A program made the translations under genes and the position numbers. Positions 1-10,748 of a stretch of DNA of 64,000 bases are shown here, piece by piece (the first letter of the stretch is position 1; every line of letters begins with the position of its first letter). The stretch is from Apoderus coryli. Taxonomy: Eukaryota; Arthropoda; Insecta; Coleoptera; Attelabidae. The notes under the pieces are model-generated. The model saw only the letters and a list, made by a program, of their open reading frames with translations, was not told where the DNA came from and did no database searches. The DNA is taken from NCBI GenBank assembly GCA_911728435.2, contig OU452201.1:30611597-30675596 (forward strand), given 5' to 3'.

Positions 1-3000
1 AAATGGGAGGAGTAATAGTAAGTAACTATACACCAGTGTTAGGAGGTACATCATGCTTTCGGCCAAAAGCTATTGTTGTAACTCCTACAACAAAGCTGGT
101 GACACATACACTCCCCGTTTATTAATAGCATAGACCTTGGACTATTACCACCTATGGTACCAGGAGTAAGAGGACAAGAGTCTAACATTACGGTTCACCA
201 CGGTATATTAATTTAGCTATACTTCGAATCTTCATATTAATTGTAATATATATAATTATTAGAGATGCAGTTACAGATGTGAACCCATAACAATTTACGT
301 ATAATAACACTGATAATAGGAAATATGTGTGGAAACAATATTCAAAAAGATTAGATGGTTAATTTTTAAAGTAAAAAGGTAGATATACGAGTATAATAGT
401 TTTTAAATCGGGAATTAATTTTAGGTGTACAGTACGAACCAAGTTAATATTTAAGACATTTTTATAAAAATAATTTGAATACGAGGGACAGGTAAATATT
501 AAGCTATTCAAACAAAAAACAGATAAATATCAGAAAAATTACTTTAAATAATCTTAGAAGAATGACATTAATTTTTTTTTCTTTTTACTAGAAATTATGG
601 GAAAATACAAATTTTAAAAACAAAATGTATTATCAATAAAAGAGTTGCTCAGTTCCAGAATAATGGATTATTACAATGGAACATAATAATATATATTTAT
701 TTACTTTTAACTTAAAACAAATTTTAATTTTATTTACTTTAAATTTTCAACTCTGGAGTTGAGTAACATGCTCCCATTGATAATATATGCAAGAGTATGA
801 TCTTCAAATAATATGCTGTCGACCAAGAAAACGACTTTTCAAACAGCATTTTCAAAACAATTCAAAAAATATAATATTTCAAAACTTATCTTTAAAAAAG
901 GGAATCCTGATCTCAGCTATATCCTAAAATGGCTTTCACACTTCACAAGTTCCACGCTAAACTACAACTTCAAGACTTAATAATTCCACACCATTTTTTT
1001 TAAACAACTAATAACTTTTATTTTTCACAAAACCCTCGTCAACATAATGTTGAGAGGGAATACCGAATTATCAGGACCAAAGTTAAATCCAAGATTCAAA
1101 ATGTCAATTGAAACTAACGTCTTATTCCTTAAGATATTCAATATCCGACAGACCGACAAAAACTGAGGTTTTCACGTCCAAAAACCGTTACATTCATAAA
1201 ACTGCAAACGCAGCAAAACAAGGAAAATCGTTACGAATGCTGAGGAATCCCAATAATTTTCCAAGAAAATTGTAGCAAATAATGTGGGAAACAAGCCATT
1301 TCAACATAACTTCTCGAAAAGTGAAATTTAATACTTAATACCATTAAGATAAGATAAAAAATGTGTCTTATTTTTCTTAATATGTTATACTCAAAATAAC
1401 ATATTTGTACACATATTATGCAAATGAATGCAAAAATTTCCATATACGTGCCAAAAATGGACACGCGGGAGTTCTAAAAATAATTAATTTAATATGAAAA
1501 TCAAATCATTTAATTTTAAGAGTTTTTAATTTTTTTGTTTTAATCAGATATTTAAATAAGAGCATATATTAATATTTTTCTTTATCTTTTTTGCATGATC
1601 TACTGTATCAAACGCCCATTACGACACGAGCCGTAAGCAAACCAGCAACCATCACTAAATCACTGAGGAAAGCGGAGACGGGAGTTACGAAATGAGAACA
1701 AAAGTCATGACGATTGATACGAAAAAGTTTGCTCAAGCAACGATGAGACAATTCCACATCTCCAGAACGATCAGACAACAACCATGGGGAACGAAAATCT
1801 CGTATAATGATGTTCCTCCTTCAGTCGAGCTGAATAGATGCAAGTGAAAAACGAACGATTAGGTGTACACACTACACATCTAAACGATTCGATACAAATT
1901 TATCAACCAATGCGATGCAATAAAGAGGACGCCTATGGTCAAGCATGACGAGTAAGCAGAACCATCCAATTTGGCGCCTTACAACAATTGGAGATGTCAG
2001 CAACTTTCAACCAAACGATGGCAAACTCCCTCCCCGCAAGTACCAGTGATATGATGGGAGAATTTCTAGCTACAACGAACAAAAAGCATAAGATGGTTCA
2101 AGGACAACCAACTCCAGGGCAAACATTGTATTTTATATTATTTTACGATTTTTGTAAAGACATGCAAAAAACAGTAATAATTTCTTTTAACTAATATAAT
2201 TTTTTTTTTATTTTTACAACTTTATACACTTTTGAATAATATTTTTATTTATATATATATATATAAGATATACTATTGTATGCGGCACAGTTGATATTTA
2301 CGAATACATTTTTTTTATTTTTTGAACTTTAACCATTGGCGTTCCGGGAAAGGCAAAAATGGGGGCCATTTTTTCGTGGGTCCGGGGATGTCACACCCGG
2401 TATATTGTAATAAGAATATGGCATCCGGTCAAACTAGCTATTTTACGCTGATTTAATAAATTATAAAAGTCTATACAAGTCATGACTTTAGCATCGGTAT
2501 TGTACCTAATAGACAAATTGCAAAGTCAACAAAAAACGGTACGATCGAGGCTAAGAATAGAAAATTGCATTGGTAGATATTCGAAAGAGTGGAGATAATC
2601 AAAGGTTATAAATTTTAACGCAACAGGAAAAACGGGGTCTTCTCTCCAAACTTCGGCGAAGTAAACTTCGGGTCCTAGAAGCGCTAATTCCCCCCGTTGG
2701 GTATAGCGACTTAAGATTTATAGTTTATTTTAACGCGAATTAATTTCAAGAGTAACTATTATTAAATATTTATAAACTTTAACAATTCTTTTAACGCGAA
2801 CGAAGTATCAGCTGTGTCGCCAGAATGATTGTAATGTAAGTACGAATTTTTAATTATTATAATTGTTGATTTTTAAACTTGTCCATTTTTTATTAAGTTG
2901 ATTTCTTGTACATTTTCTAAATAATTAAATAAATAATAGTTAGTAATATTCATCTGACTTTCCTTTCATTTTTAATATAGTTTCTTTCAATTTAATCAAA

Positions 3001-3350
3001 TAACTAGTAACTGAGAGACGCCGCTCAAATACAGACCGTCACTCGTTTACGAGGGAGAATCAATAAGATCCTCTTTCGTGAGCGTGATGTAAGTGGGCGA
3101 TTCTCGAGTAGCTAAACAAGCCAAGCCAGTAACTAAATTAATTAACATAAATAATAAAACTCAAACCCTTCTATAAACTATTTTATAAAGATTTAACTCA
3201 GTAGAGCATGCTTACCTGAGTCTTCAAATACTAAAAGACGTAAGGGAGGCTCTACCCTTAATTTCTAACTCTCAAATTGGGACTAGGTGAAAGCACCGTT
3301 CCTATTAAAACCCATACTCTATACCAATCTCTTTCTTATTTGTGACAATA
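1..3350. other. AT-rich stretch without recognisable gene
   Basis: No reading frame here has a recognisable domain; the longest are under 80 codons and low complexity. A short (TA)n run sits at 2251-2266. At 2391 the sequence TGTCACACCCGG, followed by about 400 bp of moderately GC-rich DNA, resembles the start of a gypsy-type LTR, but no second copy or target-site duplication is visible. I see nothing else to support. Confidence 0.5.
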
Positions 3351-3351
3351 T

Positions 3352-3377
3352 CAAAGATTAATGTACATTAATCTTTG
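3352..3377. repeat. 26-bp perfect palindrome at the outer edge of the left inverted arm
   Basis: Thirteen bases beginning CAAAGATTAATGT are followed at once by their exact reverse complement. The symmetry continues outward (CAATAT on the left, ATATTG on the right) with only a 3-base offset. The right-hand member of the inverted pair, near 15715, has one copy of this sequence (GCAAAGATTAAT), not the palindrome, so the extra half arose at this junction. Confidence 0.85.
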
Positions 3378-3649
3378 CTCATATTGTTTAAACTATTTTA
3401 TAATTATGCTTATGTTGTATAAACCGGGAACTATGTTTAGAATTAAGTCAACGAAAATTGGGATATTGGGATCAAAGAACGAATAGCAAAAATAAAAGAC
3501 TGGAAATAATACAAAAATTTGAAATCCAATAAACCATATTTATTAAAAAAGTAAAACACGATAAAGGTAACTCTAACCGATCCTAATAAATTTAGGTAAT
3601 GAAAAATAACCAATTATATAAATGATTTCTGAATTACATACCATTTTGT

Positions 3650-4160
3650 AAGACTCGGAGCACAATTCTAGAAGGGCATGTTCCGTTAATGTGTATACTA
3701 CCACCCGCTTTCATACTGCGACTTTTACACAAGCTGGTATAGCGGAACATAAAACAATGGCATTTTGTTATCAATTATTTAGCACATAGGCATAAAAACC
3801 TTTAGAATTAGTTCTGTTACAATTGTAGACTATAATCTCATCAGCATTAGCAAGTTTCCTTCTCGTATGACATGCATAATTTACTTCTCTATTCTCCTGT
3901 CCTATCCAGATTGCCATTTCTTCCGAATTCCTAAAATTTAATATTGTTTCTTTAATACTTACGCTATGAATATTGTCCAAATGTGTAATTAAATTAGCGT
4001 GCCGGGAAATTTTTTCTTGATTTGTACAGATGGGACACATGGTGTGTTTCGTTAGCTCCTTGTCCTGAACTAATTCACCGTGGAAATTCCTCAAGTGCTT
4101 ATTTCTTGTGCCACTGGTAGCAAAACTTATTTTACAAATCTGGCAACAGTAATTTATCAT
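3650..4160 (-). pseudogene. C2H2 zinc-finger / MULE-like DNA-binding protein, N-terminal fragment
   Basis: A 129-codon frame (4160 to 3771) opens with two C2H2 fingers: CQIC followed by HLRNFH, and CPIC followed by HLDNIH. A region with YNCNRT follows. After the stop, the minus strand continues in another frame with CKSRSMKAGGSIHINGTCPS to about 3652, where a GTATGT splice donor is visible. The layout C2H2 pair, then acidic/aromatic stretch, then CNR...TCPSR resembles the DNA-binding front end of MULE/Phantom-type transposases with a FLYWCH-like zinc fold; that family match is from memory and tentative. The catalytic part is absent, so this is a fragment. The near-identical inverted copy at 14893 is also broken. 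It is transcribed away from the TATA-box module at 4476. Confidence 0.55.
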
Positions 4161-4465
4161 TATCCATCCTACAAAACGTTACTACAAAAATTATATTACG
4201 TTCTTATTCACGAAAATGCTATTAATGCTTAATATACATAACCTTTTAGTTTTCGATTCCATAATGCAATAATATTCGCAACTTTTTACTGTGGAGCTCG
4301 TGGGTAAAAAAATATTCGCAACTATAACTTATAAATTATTATTTTATATGTAGCAATAAATAGTTTCTGACGCCAAAATATTCAAACAGCAAAAACAAAG
4401 CGAAATGCACGCCACCGATCCGCGACGGTCACCCACGGAAACACGACCCAAGGGCGAACGTTCCC

Positions 4466-4484
4466 ATTGGCTAGGTATAAAAGG
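4466..4484 (+). promoter_or_regulatory. CCAAT/TATA promoter-like module, copy 1
   Basis: ATTGG (4466-4470) is followed 5 bases later by TATAAAAGG (4476-4484) and then AAATTAACGTATGCT. The same block recurs inverted at 14560-14578 and in the same orientation at 15942-15960. On the plus strand it points at the THAP exon at 5819. The motifs fit a core promoter; that it is used is inference. Confidence 0.5.
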
Positions 4485-4578
4485 AAATTAACGTATGCTC
4501 ACAACGACGGCACAATTACGTGTCCTCTCTCTTTACTTGTCTAAGAGAGATCTAGAGATATATCTCTGATAATATATA

Positions 4579-5147
4579 GGGAGTTAAGGCAACGCCAATG
4601 ACGTATACGTGAATGTATCTTTTGACATCTACGCATGCGCTCTTTAAATTTATGATACGTTTAACGATACGAAGGCCGTAAACATATGTACCTCTACGCG
4701 TACTTAAACGTATTGAACCGATTGTTCTCGGAATTATATGAACTTGTACGAATATCTAGAATAGAACAACAAAAACTGTGAATCTATATTAAAAATTAAG
4801 CTAAGCTATTTTGCAATAAATACTTTATTATAGTAGTAGTAGTTTATTTTGTAACAATTATAAGCATTTTTCTGTTATTGTTTATGGGTATACATAATAA
4901 TAAAATATATAGGTATTTGGTTAATGATTAAAAAAACAATAATATTAATAACATAGTAAATGGAAGTAGAAAAATCTAAAAGTCTTTTTCTCAAGTAAAG
5001 TGTTATCTCTACATTCCGCACATACGATACGTATGGGATGGCACCTTAACTCTATTTTGAATGAGTGCTTATCTAGTGTAAACATAACCAAAATCTCACG
5101 TTTACGTACGGAGATACGTATACGTCCTTGGTTTTGCCTTAACTCCC
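4579..5147. mobile_element. MITE with ~30-bp TIRs (GGGAGTTAAGGCAA...)
   Basis: The left end GGGAGTTAAGGCAACGCC is mirrored by GGTTTTGCCTTAACTCCC at the right end, and both arms continue into ACGTATACGT. TA dinucleotides flank it at 4577-4578 and 5148-5149, as expected for a Tc1/mariner-type target-site duplication. The 569-bp interior has no coding potential. It lies between the TATA module at 4476 and the THAP exon at 5819. Confidence 0.75.
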
Positions 5148-5818
5148 TAATATCGTAAACCCGTCACCGAGATTTCCCTAGTAAAGAAAGACAGATATTA
5201 GCTTGCTCTTATAAAGACAATGGCATGGTACAATCACTTGAGTTATAGCACCATGAACAAAAGGAAATCAAGGAACCAGCCAGACATTTAGCTCACAGTT
5301 CTAACCGTATTAAACTGTGTTTAGATGTAGGAAAACGACGATGTTTTATTTTATTGGTATCGACATTTTTTTTAAATGTTTATCAAAATAGACTGTTATG
5401 TTTTTTTCCATGGTATAATGACTAAGATTTGGTATGCAGCTCTTGGTTTTCTCATCACAAATCTAAAAATAAAACGACAATTTTTTTTGGTCTCTATAAG
5501 TCTATAATTATTATTACTTTAAAGTAACAAAAAATATGGCAAAAGGCAAGACGCAGGACTATGAGGTTTTCGCTTCACTAATAGCTATGCCCGTCCAGAG
5601 ACATAGAGAGGAGAGAATGAGCTTCGACGAGTGCGCATCCAATTTTTTGGTTTCAATATGTAGGCTGCCATTTTGAAGCGCTGATTTTGTTTTGATTTTA
5701 TATTCGCGTGTTCTCTGTTGTTTGTTAATATATTTTTGTTGATTTTTATTACATTCAAAAGATGCAAATAGGTTTAATATTTAATTTTAATCATATAGGT
5801 AATCAAAATTAAAAAAAA

Positions 5819-5889
5819 ATGCCTAGTTGTACAATGAAAAGCTGCCATCATGGTAGAAGGTTTCCTGTTGATGGAATTTATTATCACCT
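5819..5889 (+). CDS. THAP-domain protein, exon 1 (THAP-1)
   Basis: The ATG at 5819 begins MPSCTMKSCHHGRRFPVDG, the first part of a THAP zinc domain (a C2CH DNA-binding fold of animal transcription factors and P-element-type transposases), with the first two zinc ligands in CTMKSC. The exon ends in phase 2 at a GTAAGT donor (5890). The matching acceptor is TTTCAG at 14196-14201, so the codon split CT|G gives leucine and the domain continues in frame. Without the Copia insertion the intron would be 126 bp. Exon 2 carries an in-frame stop, so the locus may be dead. Confidence 0.75.
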
Positions 5890-5975
5890 GTAAGTACCTG
5901 TTGTGTTTTTGCATTTATTTGTTACAATGTACGAACAAAAACATTTGAAAAAACAGCAGTTCTAGTACTTACTAC

Positions 5976-6132
5976 TGTTGTGAGTTGATTTCAAAATTTA
6001 AGATTACTCATTAGCGCCATCTAGGTTAAGTTCTATGTAATAACTGAGTGTAGCCATTTTGATACTTCAATAAAGTTAGTCTTGTTACAACCTTCAAACT
6101 GTAAACGTTGTTTTTATTTCAAAAGTTTAACA
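5976..6132 (+). repeat. Copia 5' LTR
   Basis: 157 bp, TG...CA ends, same sequence as the 3' LTR. It contains AATAAAG about 50 bp before its end, a plausible polyadenylation signal. Confidence 0.93.
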
Positions 6133-6146
6133 GGTTATGCGCCCAA
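6133..6146 (+). promoter_or_regulatory. Copia primer binding site (half tRNA-iMet type)
   Basis: GGTTATGCGCCCAA abuts the 5' LTR. It resembles the site used by Drosophila copia and 1731, which pair with an internal fragment of initiator methionine tRNA rather than its 3' end. The family assignment is from general knowledge. Confidence 0.65.
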
Positions 6147-6218
6147 ATTGCACGTGTTGTTTTTTTGCGAAATAATTATTACTCGTTTTGTTGAGTTGAG
6201 TGTTTAAGGCTCGCGAAA

Positions 6219-6445
6219 ATGGCAGTTAATTATATGGCGGTTGTGCCAAAATTGCTTGGTCGCGAAAATTACAGTGATTGGTCTTTTGCGATTGAAAATT
6301 ACATGATATTAGAAGGACTATCGAAATGTGTTGACGGTACAGAAACAGACGCCGACAAAATTGCTAAAGCAAAAGCGAAACTGGTACTCACATTAGATCC
6401 TGCTCTATTCATTCATGTAAAAGAAGCAAAAACAGCCAAAGAAAT
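6219..6445 (+). pseudogene. Copia gag, N-terminal piece (split by insertion)
   Basis: From the ATG at 6219 the frame encodes a Copia-type Gag start: the motif LLGRENYSDW typical of the family's N-terminal domain, then a helical region ending ...AKTAKE. The frame runs into foreign sequence at 6446; homologous sequence resumes at about 10219 (ICDILKKLYDD). Gag forms the particle that packages the element RNA. As the two halves lie 3.8 kb apart, no full Gag can be made from this copy unless the insert is removed. Confidence 0.88.
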
Positions 6446-9400
6446 TGTGACGTATAAATTTTCAATACAAAAGGATCGCTCGAATTATTAAATAATTTGT
6501 CTGATGCGGCGGTGGCCTTCGGACTAGCTTTGAAACAGTGGAGGAAAAGGGGGGGGTCGATGTACGATTACCTTTAATCCAACCTAAATAACGTTCTTTT
6601 GCCTGGCGCCACTTGCTTAATCTTCACCGCGGGCATCGGTCGAATTCCGGAAAAGCAAGAACCTATTTAATAGTAAATAATTCGGGGATCGACTCTAAGA
6701 ATAAAACAACTAGATTTAAAAATCATTTGAGTCCTATATTGAAATTGACAATAAAAAAAAAATAAAAGGATGTAATAAAATTTTGTGTCTCACAGACCGA
6801 TATATCAACTAATAATTTCGAATTAGGAACATTAAAATCAATTCAAAATATTATTCTGTATGAATTACACACCTACCGTTCAAATACCTGAGTCACCTCT
6901 GTGGTACCACTGAGTTTACATCTCAGTAATTACGAAGACATAATATATTGTACGTGAAATATGTTATTATTATACTTGAAATTATATTTAACCTATCAAT
7001 GTGGAACAACAATTTTTAATATAAGAAATAAGAAATCACTGATTACATTGAGGACCGATAATGGAGTCAGCACGCATTCGACATAAATTGATTACTTAAA
7101 TAATCCTTAAAATAAAATAACAAAATCAAACAGACTGAATCTTGCGCGCTGGCTCGCACATCAGACCATCAATGACTTGATCAAAATTGATAATGTAGTA
7201 CTCATAAGTAATCCGTAATTAGAGAAGAAAATTATTATAAATCGTATTTAGAGAAGAAAATTATTATAAATCGTATTTAGAGAAGAAAATTATTATAAAT
7301 CGTATTTAGAGAAGAAAATTATTATAAATCGTAATTAGAAAAGAAGATTATTAAATATTCCACTTAGCTGGGAAATCCAGGGACAGTTCAGGAATTCGTC
7401 CGACTTCTGTAGGTGAAATTCGTAATTGAATCCGTTCACATATGTACCCAAATCAACTCACACAGTCTGTCCATTCTCATAAATACTCATTTTTTTCTTA
7501 ACCCGTACCAAAAAACCCTACAGGAGAAAATAAATCCCATAGTTAATAATAAGAATAATAAGTATCCTAACAAAGAAATGATAGTACAACAAAAAAACCC
7601 ACTTAAAAATTTATCAAATATACATCAACATACCTTCTAGAAGGGTAACTTCAATTCTTAAATGAGGCGTGGCCTCAGCAAATATCTATATACAACGCAA
7701 TCGTTACACCACACAATCCAAACATAACTGCTATTGTGCAACGATTCTCTTGAGGTATTGAAGACTAGAAATCAACAAAATACCAGTCAAAATCAGGATA
7801 TTCAGGTTCAATCATCGCTTACCTAGCCCCAGTCGTACAGCGAACCAAAATGGCGTATGATCCTACATGAAGTAGTTGCAGATTGATAAAAAAACCCACG
7901 GAAGCTAATATACTTCCAACATCAGCACCGTAAAATCTCTTCAACACATTTACCAACACAATCCGCGTATATTGAAATTACAATTATGATCCCATACACA
8001 TAATGGTTAGAAAACAGCTTTTCTATTTTTCAATTATAATTTCAATCGCCATTGGCAGATGCACACAGTAGGACTAATCTTCAACAACTAAATTCGCAAA
8101 AGTCTTAAATCACCAATAACGTGCGATCTTCACTATTCTTACCGCCAAAAGTCATTTCCGTCCAATAAAATCTCATCAAACAGGCGGTAAGTTGACAATG
8201 CCAAACAAACTGTCACTCAACACAGCCTGCGAGTAGGTAGAAGAACATCCCCACAGTAATTACACTGCGCTGTCAAATCGAAATAGCTATCACACGCACG
8301 GCATAAACAGCAACAAGCAGAGCCACCGAAGCATTATGTCCACTGCGAGAACAGACTGCCGTACGAACACCAATAAATAGCAAATTACAACTGTGAACTA
8401 CCTCCTGTAAAAGGGACTGACGATCAAGCAAGTGATATGAACTACTCAAGTTGTCATATGAAGTATTCAATGTGACAGAATTCAGCTGTCTGTCGTAAAT
8501 TAGTTCAAATAAGTCAAAGTGAAAATATATAACCTACACGTCACGGTAAACAATAATAACGCCGAAATTAGGCCTTCACGAACTCTACTACTCAATAATA
8601 GCAAACGAAAACTAAACACTGAATATATTTGTCAAAATCGGGTAAGAAAACAGCAACACTAACTACAGTGCCACCGTTTTGTGTCATAGCCGGGAGTTAA
8701 ATAACATATAGGTAACCTATACAATACAATACAAACGGAAGTATAACAACAAACACAAAGAAAAAGGTAAGTCATAATGACTTAAAATGCATAACGCCTA
8801 CCAAGATGTTCAGATAGTCAATTTTTAACGTTAGCAATATTGTTACAGATCTGATGTTAGGCTGCAACTACTGGTAACATCATTCCTAGATAAGATACCA
8901 TTCAAAAGCTCCCACCCGGTATAGAATTCAACATTAAATCCGCATGAACTCTATCAAATACCCAAATATGGCACGTCTTGCAAACCCAAGCCACACAGAC
9001 GACCTTTGACCTAACCCTATAATCAATATCAATAAGGATGAAAACCAACAAATATAACGCCACCGATAAATCTTACTATGCGGTTATATAACGTCAAACC
9101 GTTCCGAACACTGGCCATCTCTGGTCGCCCTTCAACAATACATAACGCAGACACATCATAACTTTTATGCTGAGAGGGTTGGCAACACTGGGAATGCGCC
9201 TAAAAGTTCAACAAGTGACATAGCGAATGACATCTAAACTCCGGCTATCTACAAAACATATGTTTACGTCGAATAATAAATTAATTAATATGTAATTAAT
9301 AAGTAAAAACGGTTAATCATCATTGGTAATACTGGATAACAGTAGATAAAATAACGGTAAGTATGAGATCACACAACATTTTCATATAATAACAGCATTA

Positions 9401-10218
9401 TGTGCAAAAAGATAACAACATAACCTACAAAGTATATTGTGATATGCTTAGCCCGTGAAATAAGTAATTTCTACCGCAATTTTAGGATAATTTGGGTCTA
9501 ACCAAGTGGTGAACTACAGAAGACAAAGCAACCAATCATCCCACAGTCGATCAAGCGTTGAAACCAATAATTTCACAGAAAATCCGAGCGCAAAACATAG
9601 TCTAAGTACCGAAGTGCCAAATCAGAAGAAATATGGGTAATCGGTAAAAGGTAGGGCTTCAAATACGATAAATATAAGTTAATTTAGTCCTCTACTACTC
9701 ATAGGAGGGCGATGATCAAAATAGGATTAGGAATTAGTGCAAAAACTTGATGTAAAAGCTAGAAACGGACATGGACTTAAAAACAGGGCTGCTCCAACTC
9801 ACAGGACGTAAACACGGCCACCATACCATCCAAAAACAATACAAAGAATAGCCTAGGACACATTCCGCTGGTAAGTACCTAAATTTATTTATAATATTAA
9901 CATTTTACCTCTCTGAAGAAACTTGGCATGTTTCAGGAACACAGAACCAGGATATGGGGCGGAAATAATAGGGCTACCGTGACACCTAGCATGAAATAAA
10001 GTATGATGATGGTCTGTACACTAGACGAATAAACATGATACAAGAATAAGTATAAAAAGGTGTTTTATTAAGGCCAGACAGAACATAGGAAAATATGGCT
10101 AAAGATAAGTATTTAACTCGGTGGAAATAGAGTGGTTCTAGGTTGAATTATAACACGAATTAGCTGTCTTGAATAGGGTTTAGTGAATTTTTGTATCTAC
10201 CCAAATTTTACCGTTACA
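6446..10218. mobile_element. Unclassified 3.77-kb insertion inside copia gag
   Basis: The insert begins TGTGACGTATAAATTTT and ends AAATTTTACCGTTACA, so its ends are imperfect inverted repeats (12 of the first 16 positions agree) of the TG...CA type. AAAT on both sides (6442-6445, 10219-10222) is a plausible 4-bp target-site duplication. The interior has no recognisable protein, and its longest frames are under 80 codons. No direct LTR pair was found. It may be a non-autonomous LTR-type element or a TIR element. Confidence 0.6.
7218..7350. repeat. 29-bp tandem repeat, ~4.5 copies
   Basis: A 29-bp unit containing TTAGAGAAGAAAATTATTAT and ending AAATCGTA is repeated four times almost without change, then decays (AGAAAAGAAG). 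It lies in the nested insert. Confidence 0.9.
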
Positions 10219-10748
10219 AAATTTGTGATATATTAAAGAAGCTGTATGATGACTCTGGTTTTACAAGGCGAATCAGTTTACTCAGAAGTCTGATATCGAC
10301 AAGGCGGGAAAATTGCGATTCGATGGCACAATATGTAAATCAGATTGTAGAAATCTCACAGAAGTTAAGAGGCACAGGTTTTAAAATCGATGATGAATGG
10401 ATTGGGTCATTATTATTGGCTGGATTACCGGAAAAATTTGGTCCCATGATTATGGCTATTGAACATTCCGGGATTGCCATATCTACTGACGCCATTAAAA
10501 CTAAATTGTTAGATCTCGAATCCGATGTTGCCAATGCTGGTAACGCGTTCGCTGCGAACAGTGCGAATTCGAACGCTCGTGGAAAACGTAATGTTGGCAA
10601 CACCGCCAAAAGGGGAAATGACAAGAATGACAGAAATATGGCATCCATCAGGTGTTACGGTTGTAAACAAACTGGTCATTTCAAAAACAAGTGCCCAAAT
10701 CGTAATAAACATGAAAATGTTAATAAAAATGGAAATGAAAGCTCATGA
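10219..10748 (+). pseudogene. Copia gag, C-terminal piece with zinc knuckle
   Basis: The frame resumes the Gag (UBN2-type) domain with LLRSLISTRRENCDSMAQYV and the loop GLPEKFGPMI, then a basic Asn-rich linker and one CCHC knuckle, CYGCKQTGHFKNKC, that binds RNA. It ends at TGA (10746-10748) in the same frame as the downstream protease. Copia elements usually carry Gag and Pol in one continuous frame, so the TGA is either an inactivating change or a stop that is read through; its place exactly between zinc knuckle and protease is notable. Confidence 0.85.

Larger units (their letters stand above)
3365..4500 (-). repeat. Left arm of a ~1.15-kb inverted repeat (partner 14545-15715)
   Basis: Read on the minus strand, this segment matches 14545-15715 on the plus strand from the CCTTTTATA/CCAATGGGAACG block through the zinc-finger reading frame to GCAAAGATTAAT. 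By eye identity is roughly 90% or more, with small indels. The arms flank about 10 kb containing a THAP gene and a Copia insertion. They could be long terminal inverted repeats of one large DNA transposon (MULE-type elements often have such arms) or two inverted copies of a shorter element. Confidence 0.75.

Noticed and set aside
2391..2840. Possible solo LTR starting TGTCACACCCGG
   Set aside because: No second copy, no target-site duplication and no defined end; only the first dozen bases resemble a gypsy LTR.
5585..5767. 60-codon minus-strand frame upstream of THAP-1
   Set aside because: No homology features; it overlaps the expected 5' region of the THAP gene and looks like a chance open frame.
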